DNA of 64,000 nucleotides from Rhodopseudomonas_A palustris_F (GTDB lineage Bacteria; Pseudomonadota; Alphaproteobacteria; Rhizobiales; Xanthobacteraceae): NCBI RefSeq assembly GCF_000013745.1, contig NC_007925.1:1984001-2048000 (forward strand), read 5' to 3'. Position 1 is the first letter of the stretch; each line of letters begins with the position of its first letter. Below the pieces are notes generated by a model. That model was given only the letters and a program-made list of their open reading frames with translations, ran no database searches and was not told the origin of the DNA. A program made the position numbers and the translations under genes. This document shows, piece by piece, positions 9,288-17,636 of the stretch.

Positions 9288-10775
9288 CTACTCCACCCGC
9301 TGCGCAGCCTTGCTGTGATGGCGGCCGTAGAAGGCGTAGATCGCCAGCCCGATCGCCAGCCAGGCGCCCAGCCGAAGCCAGGTGTCGAGCGGAAGCCCCA
9401 GCATCAGCACGAACGACACCCCGGCGCCCGCCGGCGCCACCAGCCAGATCGCCGGCACTCTGAACGGGCGTTGATACTCCGGATGCCTGATCCGCATCAC
9501 CAGCACGGCGACGCACACCACCGCAAACGCGAACAGCGTGCCGATGCTGACCATCTCGCCGACCAGGCCGATCGGCAGCACGCCCGCCAGCCCGGCGACG
9601 AGAATGCCGATGACGATAGTGGCGATGTGCGGGGTGTGAAACCGCGGATGCGTCGCCGCCGCACTCTTCGGCATCAAGCCGTCATGCGCCATCGCGCGCA
9701 GCACGCGGGTCTGGCCAAGCAGCAGAATAAGGATCACCGAGGTCAATCCGGTCACGATCCCGATCTTGACGATCGGCGAAATCCAGCCGATGCCGGCCGC
9801 GTCGATCCCGACCGCAATCGGATCGGGCACGTTGAGCTGGTCGTACGGCACGATGCCGGTCAGCACGAAGGCGACCGCGACGTAGAGCAGGGTGCAGATC
9901 GCCAGCGAGCCAAGGATGCCGATCGGCAAGTCGCGCTGCGGATTTTTGGCTTCCTGCGCGGTGGTCGAAATGGCGTCGAAGCCGATGAAGGCGAAGAACA
10001 CCACCGCGGCGCCGCGCAGCACCCCGGACCAGCCAAAAATCCCTGTGCCGGCATTCGGCGGAATGAACGCGCCCTCGGGATTGCCCGCCGTCACCCAGTT
10101 CGCCGTGCTGACCATCGGGGCGGCGCAGACCAGGAAAATGGCGATCACCGTGAGCTTGATCGCCACGATCACGGTATTGAACCGGGCCGACTCCTGAATG
10201 CCGACCACCAACAGCGCGGAGATCGCCGCGACGATCGCCATCGCAGGCAGGTTGACGATCGCGCCGGTGGTCGACCAGGTCCGCAACGCCGCGTCGTAGG
10301 CGAGCGGCGCCGCCGTCAGTTGCGGCGGCAGATGGATGCCGAGATTGGCGAGCAGGCTGACGAAATAACCCGACCAGCCGATCGCAACCGTGACGGCGCC
10401 GACGGCGTATTCCAGGATCAGATCCCAGCCGATGATCCAGGCGGGCAGTTCGCCGATGGTGGCGTAGGCGTAGGTGTAGGCGCTGCCGGAGATCGGGACG
10501 GTGGAGGCCATCTCCGCATAGCACAGGCCGGCGAAGGCGCAGGCGAAGGCGCCGAGCACGAAAGACAGCAACACCGCGGGACCCGCATTGGCGGCGGCGG
10601 CGTGGCCGGTCAGGACGAAAATGCCTGCCCCGACGATGCCGCCGACCCCGAGCGCAACGAGATTGAACGCCGAGAGCGAGCGCTTGAGGTGGCCGCCGCC
10701 GTGCTCCTCCGACTCGGCGACAGCCGCTTCCGCGCGAAGATCGCTCAGTGACTTACGAACCCAAATATCCGCCAT
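9288..10775 (-). CDS. APC-family amino acid permease
   Basis: 495-residue secondary transporter with about 12 transmembrane helices. The first helix has the family glycine pattern GVGGIVGAGIFVLTG, and FFAFIGFDAISTTAQEAKNP is typical of the cationic amino acid transporter-like branch. The start at 10775 (MADIWVRKSL) is preferred over an upstream ATG at 10841 because homologues begin with this short cytoplasmic N-terminus. Substrate cannot be read from sequence; amino acid/H+ uptake or exchange is the family role. Convergent with ccmH. Confidence 0.88.
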   Translation of the reverse strand: MADIWVRKSLSDLRAEAAVAESEEHGGGHLKRSLSAFNLVALGVGGIVGAGIFVLTGHAAAANAGPAVLLSFVLGAFACAFAGLCYAEMASTVPISGSAYTYAYATIGELPAWIIGWDLILEYAVGAVTVAIGWSGYFVSLLANLGIHLPPQLTAAPLAYDAALRTWSTTGAIVNLPAMAIVAAISALLVVGIQESARFNTVIVAIKLTVIAIFLVCAAPMVSTANWVTAGNPEGAFIPPNAGTGIFGWSGVLRGAAVVFFAFIGFDAISTTAQEAKNPQRDLPIGILGSLAICTLLYVAVAFVLTGIVPYDQLNVPDPIAVGIDAAGIGWISPIVKIGIVTGLTSVILILLLGQTRVLRAMAHDGLMPKSAAATHPRFHTPHIATIVIGILVAGLAGVLPIGLVGEMVSIGTLFAFAVVCVAVLVMRIRHPEYQRPFRVPAIWLVAPAGAGVSFVLMLGLPLDTWLRLGAWLAIGLAIYAFYGRHHSKAAQRVE

Positions 10776-10975
10776 CGACGCCTGCTTGTCTGGAAACCGA
10801 GTTGCCGGACGAGAAGCGCCGCGACGACAGTTCAGTTCCATAGACCAGCGGCAAGCGATTCGTCAGGGCGTGGCGCGACGATCGTAAGCTCGCGGGACGG
10901 GCAATGTCCGCCAGCTTGCTGGCGGCAAATGACGCGAACGCCCGTCTGGTTCCTGATCCGCTGAGATTGCGAAGG

Positions 10976-11464
10976 TCAGAACGGCACGATTTCCTGCGGC
11001 AGCGCTTCGCCCGCCTTGTGGATGGCGATCCAGCGGTGCAGCTCGGCGACGTGGCCGGCTTCCTCGGCGACGAACTCCTTGGCCAACGCCTTGATCTCGG
11101 GATTGGTGGTGGTGTCGAGCACGTTCTTGTACCAGTCGAACGCGCTGGTCTCGGCTTCCAGCGCGATCTCCAGCCCGAGGTCACGGCTGATGAACGGGTC
11201 GGTGCCCCAGATTGCCGCGGTCTCCGGGCTTTCCAGACCGGGCCACTCGAACTCGTCGAGCTTGATCTGCGGAATGTCGCGGAAGCCGGCGCGGGCCTGG
11301 GCGTCGGCCTGATGCATCCGGGAATAGTCCGATAGTTGCCGAAACAGCTTCGAGACCTCCCGGTTGCCGCAGGACTCCATCGCGTCGGCGAGTTGTCCGA
11401 ACCGAAGTGCTGCTTCCTGTTCGAGCTTGATCGAGTGGGCCAGAAATTCTTCAACGGTGTCCAT
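10976..11464 (-). CDS. Ferritin-like (rubrerythrin-type) diiron-fold protein
   Basis: 162-residue four-helix protein. The second helix pair has an intact ligand motif EEAGH preceded by ALEAETSAF, as in ferritin/rubrerythrin folds. In the first pair a Glu is present in KLEQEAALRF, but the expected ExxH is SRMH. The ATG at 11464 is chosen because GGAGGG lies 7-12 bases upstream and between it and a more distal ATG. No rubredoxin centre is present. It is a clear paralogue of the C-terminal half of the neighbouring ferredoxin fusion. Likely role: iron or peroxide handling in the cytoplasm; the altered ligand leaves diiron binding uncertain. Confidence 0.75.
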   Translation of the reverse strand: MDTVEEFLAHSIKLEQEAALRFGQLADAMESCGNREVSKLFRQLSDYSRMHQADAQARAGFRDIPQIKLDEFEWPGLESPETAAIWGTDPFISRDLGLEIALEAETSAFDWYKNVLDTTTNPEIKALAKEFVAEEAGHVAELHRWIAIHKAGEALPQEIVPF

Positions 11465-11630
11465 TGTAGTCCCTCCGCGGTTCATTCCCTCTTAGCTTAG
11501 GTTGCGCCAAGCGGGGTAGCGGTTAGCAAAGGCATCCTGCACAAAAATTAGCGCGAGCGCGAAAAGCACGTCTGCGTGCTAATCGCGCTCAGGACTCTCA
11601 TCGTGCACGGCTGCGTCGAAACGTCGCCGC

Positions 11631-12539
11631 TCAGGCGTTTTCGTGCGTCTTGGCGTTCTTGAGTGCCCATTCCTCTTGGGTGATCCAGGCTTCGAGAATC
11701 TTGACGTGATCGGCCTCTTCGCCGACGAACTCCTTGGCCGCCGCGGCGACGTCGGGATTCTTCGAGGTCGCTTCGATGGCGCGATAGAATTCGTAGCCGC
11801 GACGCTCGCCCTGCAGCGCCACCTTCAAGCCGCCGAGCCGCGACATCGACGGATCGGCCGCCCACGCCGCAGTGCTTTCCGGGGTGGCGTGGTTGGGCCA
11901 AGCGTAGTCCGGCGGTACGTTCTTGCTGAGATCGATCGAACCGGCGCGGGACTTCACCTCGGCCAGATGCAGCCGCGAGAAGTCGGCGAGTTGCTTGAAC
12001 AGTTTTGCGACTTCGGTGTTGCCGACGCCGTCCATCGCCGCGGCGAGCTGATCGTAGTTGTTGGCGGCGTCTTCCTCGACCTTGGCGGCGTAGCCGAAGA
12101 ATTCGTCCAGCGTGTTGATCTCGGTGCCGCCCTTGTAGCTCTTGGCGACGCTGGTGACGTGCATGCGTTGCGCCGGCAGCGTCTTGTCGCCCTCGAAGCT
12201 GACCAGGATGTCTTCGTTGCGCACGAAGCACTGGCAGGCCAGCCGGTAGCGCGGCGGAATATCATTCACCTCGGCGTTGGTGATTTCGTCCTTGGTGATC
12301 TTGCCGAGCTGCTTGAGTACCTCTTTTTCTTTTTCGGTCAGCGCCACCGCGGACTTGGCGTGTGGATTGAAATGCTCGACCTGCACCAGGCAGGAGCCGC
12401 ATTCGCCGTCCTGGCAATCGAACGGGATCGGAATCTTGTGCGACTTGGCGACCGCCAGAATGGTGCCGCGGTCGCCGGCAACCGCATAAACTGTAACGTC
12501 TCTCGCCATCACCGGCGATGAGAAGGTAATATTGGCCAC
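11631..12539 (-). CDS. [2Fe-2S] ferredoxin fused to a ferritin-like domain
   Basis: 302-residue fusion. Residues about 12-120 form a plant-type ferredoxin: CQDGECGSC gives Cys42, Cys47 and Cys50, and YRLACQC supplies the fourth ligand (Cys102, or less likely Cys104). Residues about 140-302 form a ferritin-like helical domain with GEEADH in the last helix and FSRLH in place of FExxH, the same change as in the adjacent paralogue. The GTG at 12539 has GGAG at good spacing; an alternative ATG lies at 12506. The arrangement suggests a ferredoxin delivering electrons in cis to a diiron/peroxide-type site; this is inference. Confidence 0.8.
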   Translation of the reverse strand: MANITFSSPVMARDVTVYAVAGDRGTILAVAKSHKIPIPFDCQDGECGSCLVQVEHFNPHAKSAVALTEKEKEVLKQLGKITKDEITNAEVNDIPPRYRLACQCFVRNEDILVSFEGDKTLPAQRMHVTSVAKSYKGGTEINTLDEFFGYAAKVEEDAANNYDQLAAAMDGVGNTEVAKLFKQLADFSRLHLAEVKSRAGSIDLSKNVPPDYAWPNHATPESTAAWAADPSMSRLGGLKVALQGERRGYEFYRAIEATSKNPDVAAAAKEFVGEEADHVKILEAWITQEEWALKNAKTHENA

Positions 12540-12873
12540 GACGCTCTCCGTTTCTTGATGACGATTACGATGACGCGGACCGCCTCGGGGGCGTCCCTCG
12601 ATCGTTGCTTGGCAAAAACCAGGCCAAGCGCAAAGCGAGCGCAATCAATGACTTACTCGATTGTCGGAAATCGGTGATGCGACAATGCGGCTGCGATTCC
12701 CGACACGATTTGTACGAACGTGGACAAACCCGGGGCGCTGAACGCGGTCTCGCCGCTAAATTACAAAAGTTTAATTCCCCCGCCAGCGCGCGGTAAGGCG
12801 CGCGCCCCCATCTTCAGAGCCACAAGGTGCGCTGCCCCTGCGCCGTCGATTTCAAGTTCTGGAGAGATTTCGA
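12540..12873. other. Divergent intergenic region, ferredoxin fusion / degP
   Basis: About 334 bases with no gene. It must hold promoters for both directions. It contains an inverted repeat ATTGTCG/CGACAAT (12660-12666 and 12680-12686, 13-base spacer), an A/T-rich patch near 12760-12775, and a GC-rich hairpin GCGCGC/GCGCGC near 12788. None matches a regulator site I know. Confidence 0.5.
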
Positions 12874-14460
12874 ATGACTGATCGCCCCACCGAATTGTCC
12901 TCGCTGCCGTCCTATCGGCCGTTGCGCCGCTCGCTGTTCTCGGCGCGCAAGTTTGCGCTGATGGCGTCGGTGGTCGCAGGCCTCGGCGCCGGCCTCTATG
13001 GCCTCAGCCCCGCGCCAGACCATTTCAATGTGCTCAGCACCGCCGCCCACGCCCAGGTCAACAACGAGGTGCGCAAGGTGGCGCAGCCGGTCGGCTTCGC
13101 CGACATTGTCGAGCGGGTGAAGCCCTCGGTGATTTCGGTCAAGGTCAACATCAACGAGAAGGTCGCCAAGAACGACGACAGCGCCGAGGATTCGCCGTTC
13201 CAGCCAGGCTCGCCGATGGAGCGCTTCTTCCGTCGCTTCGGCGGCCCGGATGGCATGCCCCCTGGATTGCGCGGCGGTCGTGGCGGCCGCGGCGCGGTGA
13301 CCGGGCAAGGCTCCGGCTTCTTCATCTCGGATGACGGCTATGCGGTCACCAACAACCACGTGGTCGATGGCGCCGATAAGGTCGAAGTCACCACCGACGA
13401 CGGCCGTACCTTCAAGGCCAAGGTGATCGGCACCGATCCGCGCACCGATCTGGCGCTGATCAAGGTCGAAGGCGGCAACAATTTCCCGTTCGCCAAATTG
13501 GCCGAAGGCAAGCCGCGGATTGGCGACTGGGTGCTCGCCGTCGGTAACCCGTTCGGGCTCGGCGGCACCGTGACCGCCGGCATCGTCTCGGCCTCTGGCC
13601 GCGACATCGGCAACGGCCCCTATGACGATTTCATCCAGATCGATGCCCCGGTGAACAAGGGCAACTCGGGTGGACCGGCGTTCGACACCTCCGGCGAGGT
13701 GATGGGCGTCAACACCGCGATCTATTCGCCGTCCGGCGGTAGCGTCGGCATCGCGTTCTCGATCCCCGCTTCGACCGTGAAGACGGTGGTCGCCCAGCTC
13801 AAGGACAAGGGCTCGGTCAGCCGCGGCTGGATCGGCGTGCAGATTCAACCCGTGACCCAGGAGATCGCCGACAGCCTCGGCTTGAAGAAGGCCGACGGCG
13901 CGCTGGTCGCCGAGCCGCAGGCTGACGGTCCGGCCGCCAAAGCCGGCATCCAATCCGGCGACGTCATCACCGCGGTGAACGACACCCCGGTCAAGGATGC
14001 CCGTGAACTCGCCCGCACCATCGGCGGCTTTGCGCCGGGCAACTCGGTGAAGCTCAACGTCATCCACAAGGGCCAGGACAAGGTGGTCAACCTCACTCTC
14101 GGGCAGTTGCCGAACACGATCGAAGCCAAGGCCGATGTCGACCGCGGCGATCACGGCGACGCCAAGCGGGGCTCCGACATTCCGCGGCTCGGCCTGACGC
14201 TGGCGCCCGCCGGCACCGTAGCCGGCGCCGGCAAGGATGGCGTTGTCGTCACCGAGGTCGACCCGAAGAGTGCGGCCGCCGAGCGCGGCTTCAAGGAAGG
14301 CGACGTCATTCTGGAAGTGGCCGGCAAGAGCGTCGCCAGCCCGACCGAGGTGCGCGAAGCCCTGGCGTCGGCGAAGACCGAGAACAAGAACAGCGTGCTG
14401 ATCAGGGTTCGCAGCGGTGGCTCGTCGCGTTTCGTGGCGGTGCCGTTGGCAAAGGGCTGA
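12874..14460 (+). CDS. degP: Periplasmic serine protease DegP/HtrA (MucD type)
   Basis: 528-residue envelope protease/chaperone. An N-terminal export segment (about 28-65, ending AHAQ) precedes the trypsin-like domain with the triad His162 (NNHVVDGA), Asp192 (RTDLALIKV) and Ser265 (GNSGGPAFD). Two PDZ domains follow (about 310-400 and 430-525), with carboxylate-binding loops starting GWIGVQIQ and RLGLTLAP. Known role: degrades or refolds misfolded periplasmic proteins. The Gly/Arg-rich loop after PFQPGSPM is usual for DegP of this group. The regulator downstream suggests envelope-stress linkage. Confidence 0.95.
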   Translation: MTDRPTELSSLPSYRPLRRSLFSARKFALMASVVAGLGAGLYGLSPAPDHFNVLSTAAHAQVNNEVRKVAQPVGFADIVERVKPSVISVKVNINEKVAKNDDSAEDSPFQPGSPMERFFRRFGGPDGMPPGLRGGRGGRGAVTGQGSGFFISDDGYAVTNNHVVDGADKVEVTTDDGRTFKAKVIGTDPRTDLALIKVEGGNNFPFAKLAEGKPRIGDWVLAVGNPFGLGGTVTAGIVSASGRDIGNGPYDDFIQIDAPVNKGNSGGPAFDTSGEVMGVNTAIYSPSGGSVGIAFSIPASTVKTVVAQLKDKGSVSRGWIGVQIQPVTQEIADSLGLKKADGALVAEPQADGPAAKAGIQSGDVITAVNDTPVKDARELARTIGGFAPGNSVKLNVIHKGQDKVVNLTLGQLPNTIEAKADVDRGDHGDAKRGSDIPRLGLTLAPAGTVAGAGKDGVVVTEVDPKSAAAERGFKEGDVILEVAGKSVASPTEVREALASAKTENKNSVLIRVRSGGSSRFVAVPLAKG

Positions 14461-14525
14461 TCGGTTCGGGATTTTTCGAATGGAGTGCGTCGTCGGCATG
14501 TCGCCCCCGCCGATGGCGCGCTCCG

Positions 14526-14549
14526 GGGGACGGGCTTAGGCCCGTCCCC
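14526..14549 (+). terminator. Perfect 10-bp hairpin after degP
   Basis: GGGGACGGGC pairs perfectly with GCCCGTCCCC around a TTAG tetraloop, 65 bases after degP. No T-run follows. With the next hairpin it probably separates degP from the response regulator. Confidence 0.5.
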
Positions 14550-14596
14550 ACGGATACCTTCCGGTGGAGAATGCCCCCCTCCGTTGGAAGGCGCGG

Positions 14597-14634
14597 CGGG
14601 CGGTGAGGTTCCCCCAGCCTCACCGCCCGTTTCT
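14597..14634 (+). terminator. Perfect 12-bp hairpin with short T-run
   Basis: CGGGCGGTGAGG pairs perfectly with CCTCACCGCCCG around a 9-base loop and is followed by TTTCT. It resembles an intrinsic terminator or attenuator upstream of the response regulator. Confidence 0.55.
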
Positions 14635-14723
14635 CCGACTCCCCCAGCGCCGCCTTGCATGGCGCCTCGGGCCGCGCCATGGTGACAGAAAGCAATACCG
14701 CCTTGCCCCAATCCGAAACCGAA

Positions 14724-15401
14724 ATGCGCCTGCTGATCATCGAGGATGACCGCGAGTCCGCCGACTATCTGGTCAAGGCGTTTCGTGAAGTCGGCCACGT
14801 CGCCGACCACGCCGCCGATGGCGAGGAGGGGCTGGCGCTGGCGGATTCCGGCGACTACGACGTGCTGGTGATCGACCGCATGCTGCCGAAGCGCGATGGT
14901 CTGTCGGTGATCGGCACGCTGCGCGACAACGGCAACCGCACCCCGGCGCTGATCCTCTCCGCGCTCGGCCAGGTCGACGACCGCATCAAGGGGCTGCGCG
15001 CCGGCGGCGACGACTACTTGCCGAAACCGTATGCCTTCGCCGAGCTGCTGGCGCGGGTCGAGGTGCTGTCGCGCCGCCATGGCGGCCCGGCGGAAGAAAC
15101 CAGCTACAAGGTCGGCGATCTCGAACTCGATCGGCTGTCGCATCGCGTCGCCCGCGGCGACGAGGAACTGACGCTGCAGCCGCGCGAATTCCGGCTGCTC
15201 GAATATCTGATGAAACACGCCGGGCAGGTGGTGACGCGCACCATGCTGTTGGAGAACGTCTGGGACTATCATTTCGATCCGCAGACCAACGTGATCGACG
15301 TCCACATCTCGCGGCTGCGTTCGAAAATCGACAAGGGTTTCGAGCGGCCGCTGCTGCATACCATTCGCGGCGCCGGCTACATGATCCGGGACGGCGGCTA
15401 A
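14724..15401 (+). CDS. OmpR-family response regulator
   Basis: About 225 residues. The receiver has IIEDD, the phospho-acceptor in LVIDRMLP (D51) and YLPKPYAF; the winged-helix effector ends HTIRGAGYMIRD. The start is uncertain: ATG 14724 begins exactly at the receiver, while GTG 14679 would add a short tail; neither has a strong RBS. In related genomes a regulator and kinase between degP and glnE are adjacent and act together; here the candidate kinase is at 19379, so the pair is probably split by two unrelated genes. Confidence 0.88.
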   Translation: MRLLIIEDDRESADYLVKAFREVGHVADHAADGEEGLALADSGDYDVLVIDRMLPKRDGLSVIGTLRDNGNRTPALILSALGQVDDRIKGLRAGGDDYLPKPYAFAELLARVEVLSRRHGGPAEETSYKVGDLELDRLSHRVARGDEELTLQPREFRLLEYLMKHAGQVVTRTMLLENVWDYHFDPQTNVIDVHISRLRSKIDKGFERPLLHTIRGAGYMIRDGG

Positions 15402-15741
15402 CGTCCGCTGCCACGCTCGGCTGCTTGCCTGTTGCTCGCAATCGCACCTAGCCTTGTGCGTAGCCACTGCGTTTTCCGCTGCCTCGCTTTCCGCACGTCC
15501 GCATTCCGACATAGCCCGCTGATAAATCGGCGCGGCTCGCGCCAGATGACGCGCCATAAACATCTTCGAAAGACATTACGGCGCATTTCATCGCCGGAAA
15601 ACGCGTCCTATCGGACAAGCGAAGCGATGATCCCCATCCTCCATCGATGCACCCAAACGGCCTTGGCGGCAGACTCAAGTGCGAGTCTGAACAATCCTCT
15701 GACCGGGTTCTCGTCGATTATGGAATTCACAGAGGCTAGAC
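15402..15741. other. Intergenic region upstream of the chemoreceptor
   Basis: About 340 bases, less GC-rich than its surroundings and with no supported ORF. It holds an inverted repeat at 15670-15689 and the ribosome-binding sequence AGAGG before 15742. The border region may mark the left edge of an insertion carrying the chemoreceptor and cyclase. Confidence 0.5.
15670..15689. promoter_or_regulatory. Inverted repeat upstream of the chemoreceptor
   Basis: Perfect 7-bp arms CAGACTC/GAGTCTG with a 6-base spacer, 53 bases before the start codon. It could be an operator or a leader hairpin; no known site matches. Confidence 0.35.
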
Positions 15742-17448
15742 ATGACACCGACCGCTCCCCGTCGCCGTATTTCGGTTTCCACCTCGATCGTGCTGTTCGG
15801 GCTGGTGACGGCTTTCGGGCTCGCCACGATTCTGTCCGTCAGTGAGTACGGCAACAAGCAGGTTCGCGTCGGTGGGCCGTTGTATTCCCAGATCAAGCTC
15901 GGCAACGATCTGGTCGCCGATATTCTGCCGCCGCCGGAATACGTCATCGAATCATTTCTCGAGGCGACGCTGGCGCTGCACGATCCCGCCAACCTGCCGG
16001 CGCATCGGCGGCGGCTCGCCAAGCTGCACAACGAATATGACGAGCGCCACGCCTTTTGGGTCGGCTCCGAGCTCGATCCCGCGCTGAAGACCAAGCTGAC
16101 GCAGAAATCCGACGCCGAGGTTCGCAGCTTCTGGGCCGTGCTGGAAAACCAATTGCTGCCCGCCTTGCAGAACCAGGATCGCGCCGCGGCCGACAAGGCC
16201 TATGGGCAGCTGGCTTCGGCTTACACCGCGCACCGCGCGATCGTCGACGAGATCGTCAAGGCGGCCAATGACGGCAATGCTGCTCTGGAAGCCACGGCCG
16301 TCGAAGAGGTGACGACCGTGGCGACCTGGGTGTGGAGCGTGTCGGCGCTCGTGGTGCTGATCATCGCGCTGGGGATTATCGGGATTGCGCTCGGCGTGAT
16401 TCGCCCGGTGGTGCGGATGACCGCGGCGATGCAGAAGATCGCCGGCGGTGCGTGCGACGTCAGCATTCCCGGCACCGCGCGCGGCGACGAGATCGGCAGC
16501 ATGGCCAACGCGATCGGCATGATCCGCGACAACGCCGAGCGCAAGGCGCGCGACGAGGTCGAGGCGCGGGGCCAACTCGACCAAGCCGCCGCGGCGCGGC
16601 GCAAGCAGGACCTCGATAGGCTTGCCGATCATTTCGAGGGCGCCATCGGCAACATCATCGAGACGGTGTCGGCGGCCTCGACGCAGCTCGAAGCCGAGGC
16701 CAAACGACTGACCCAGACCGCCGAGACGACGCAGCAGCTTTCGGTCGAGGTCGCGGCGGCCTCCGGTGAGGCCTCCGCCAACGTCCAGTCCGTCGCTTCC
16801 GCCACCAATCAGATGGCGTCGTCGGTGACCGAGATCAGCCGCGAGGTGCAGGAATCCGCGCGGATCGCCGGCGAAGCGGTCGATCAGGCGCGCAAGACCA
16901 ACGACCGGGTCGGCGAATTGGCCAGCGCCGCGGCCCGCATCGGCGACGTCGTCGAGCTGATCAACACCATCGCCGGCCAAACCAATCTGCTGGCGCTCAA
17001 CGCCACCATCGAGGCGGCGCGCGCCGGCGACGCCGGACGAGGCTTCGCAGTGGTGGCCTCCGAGGTCAAAGCCTTGGCCGAGCAGACCGCCAAGGCCACC
17101 GGCGAAATCGGCCAGCAGGTCACCGGGATCCAGGCGGCGACCCAGGAGTCGGTGAACGCCATCAACGAGATCAGCGACACCATCGGGCGGATGTCGGAAA
17201 TCTCCTCGATGATCGCCTCGGCGGTGGAAGAGCAGGGCGCCGCGACCCAGGAAATTTCCCGCAACGTGCAACATGCCGCCGACGGCACCAGCAAGGTGAG
17301 CTCCAACCTCACCGACATGCAGCGCGGCGCCGCGGAAACCGGATCGGTGTCGTCGCAGGTGCTCGCCGCGGCGCAATCGCTGTCGCGCGACAGCGGCCAG
17401 CTCAAGGCCGAGGTCAGCAAGTTCTTGGAGACGGTGCGGGCGGCGTGA
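15742..17448 (+). CDS. Methyl-accepting chemotaxis protein
   Basis: 568-residue chemoreceptor. Transmembrane helices at about 15-37 and 198-222 flank a roughly 160-residue periplasmic helical sensor. A HAMP domain follows (about 220-275), then the cytoplasmic coiled coil. The conserved hairpin tip is at about 410-440: IAGQTNLLALNATIEAARAG, then GRGFAVVASEVKALAEQT, the CheA/CheW contact region. No C-terminal CheR pentapeptide is present. No che genes lie nearby, so this is an orphan receptor feeding a remote array. The ligand is unknown. It lies between a response regulator and its probable kinase. Confidence 0.93.
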   Translation: MTPTAPRRRISVSTSIVLFGLVTAFGLATILSVSEYGNKQVRVGGPLYSQIKLGNDLVADILPPPEYVIESFLEATLALHDPANLPAHRRRLAKLHNEYDERHAFWVGSELDPALKTKLTQKSDAEVRSFWAVLENQLLPALQNQDRAAADKAYGQLASAYTAHRAIVDEIVKAANDGNAALEATAVEEVTTVATWVWSVSALVVLIIALGIIGIALGVIRPVVRMTAAMQKIAGGACDVSIPGTARGDEIGSMANAIGMIRDNAERKARDEVEARGQLDQAAAARRKQDLDRLADHFEGAIGNIIETVSAASTQLEAEAKRLTQTAETTQQLSVEVAAASGEASANVQSVASATNQMASSVTEISREVQESARIAGEAVDQARKTNDRVGELASAAARIGDVVELINTIAGQTNLLALNATIEAARAGDAGRGFAVVASEVKALAEQTAKATGEIGQQVTGIQAATQESVNAINEISDTIGRMSEISSMIASAVEEQGAATQEISRNVQHAADGTSKVSSNLTDMQRGAAETGSVSSQVLAAAQSLSRDSGQLKAEVSKFLETVRAA

Positions 17449-17565
17449 GAGGCGCGAGCAGGATGATCCGAATTCGTCATCCGGCTCTGGCCTTTCGTTG
17501 GGCGTGATCTTGTTCGGAAGACCGCTAATCCAGTTTTCTGGATCAGCGCCAGGAGCATTCGGCAG

Positions 17566-17591
17566 CCGCGGCAGATGACGTTCTGCCGCGG
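17566..17591. terminator. Bidirectional hairpin between convergent genes
   Basis: CCGCGGCAGA pairs perfectly with TCTGCCGCGG (10 bp, 6-base loop) between the chemoreceptor stop and the end of the cyclase gene. A smaller hairpin ATCCAG-TTTT-CTGGAT lies just before it (about 17528-17543). Probable shared transcription stop. Confidence 0.5.
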
Positions 17592-17636
17592 TGCGAAACC
17601 TTGGCGCAGGAGCCCGGCCCGCGAGATGCGCTCAGG

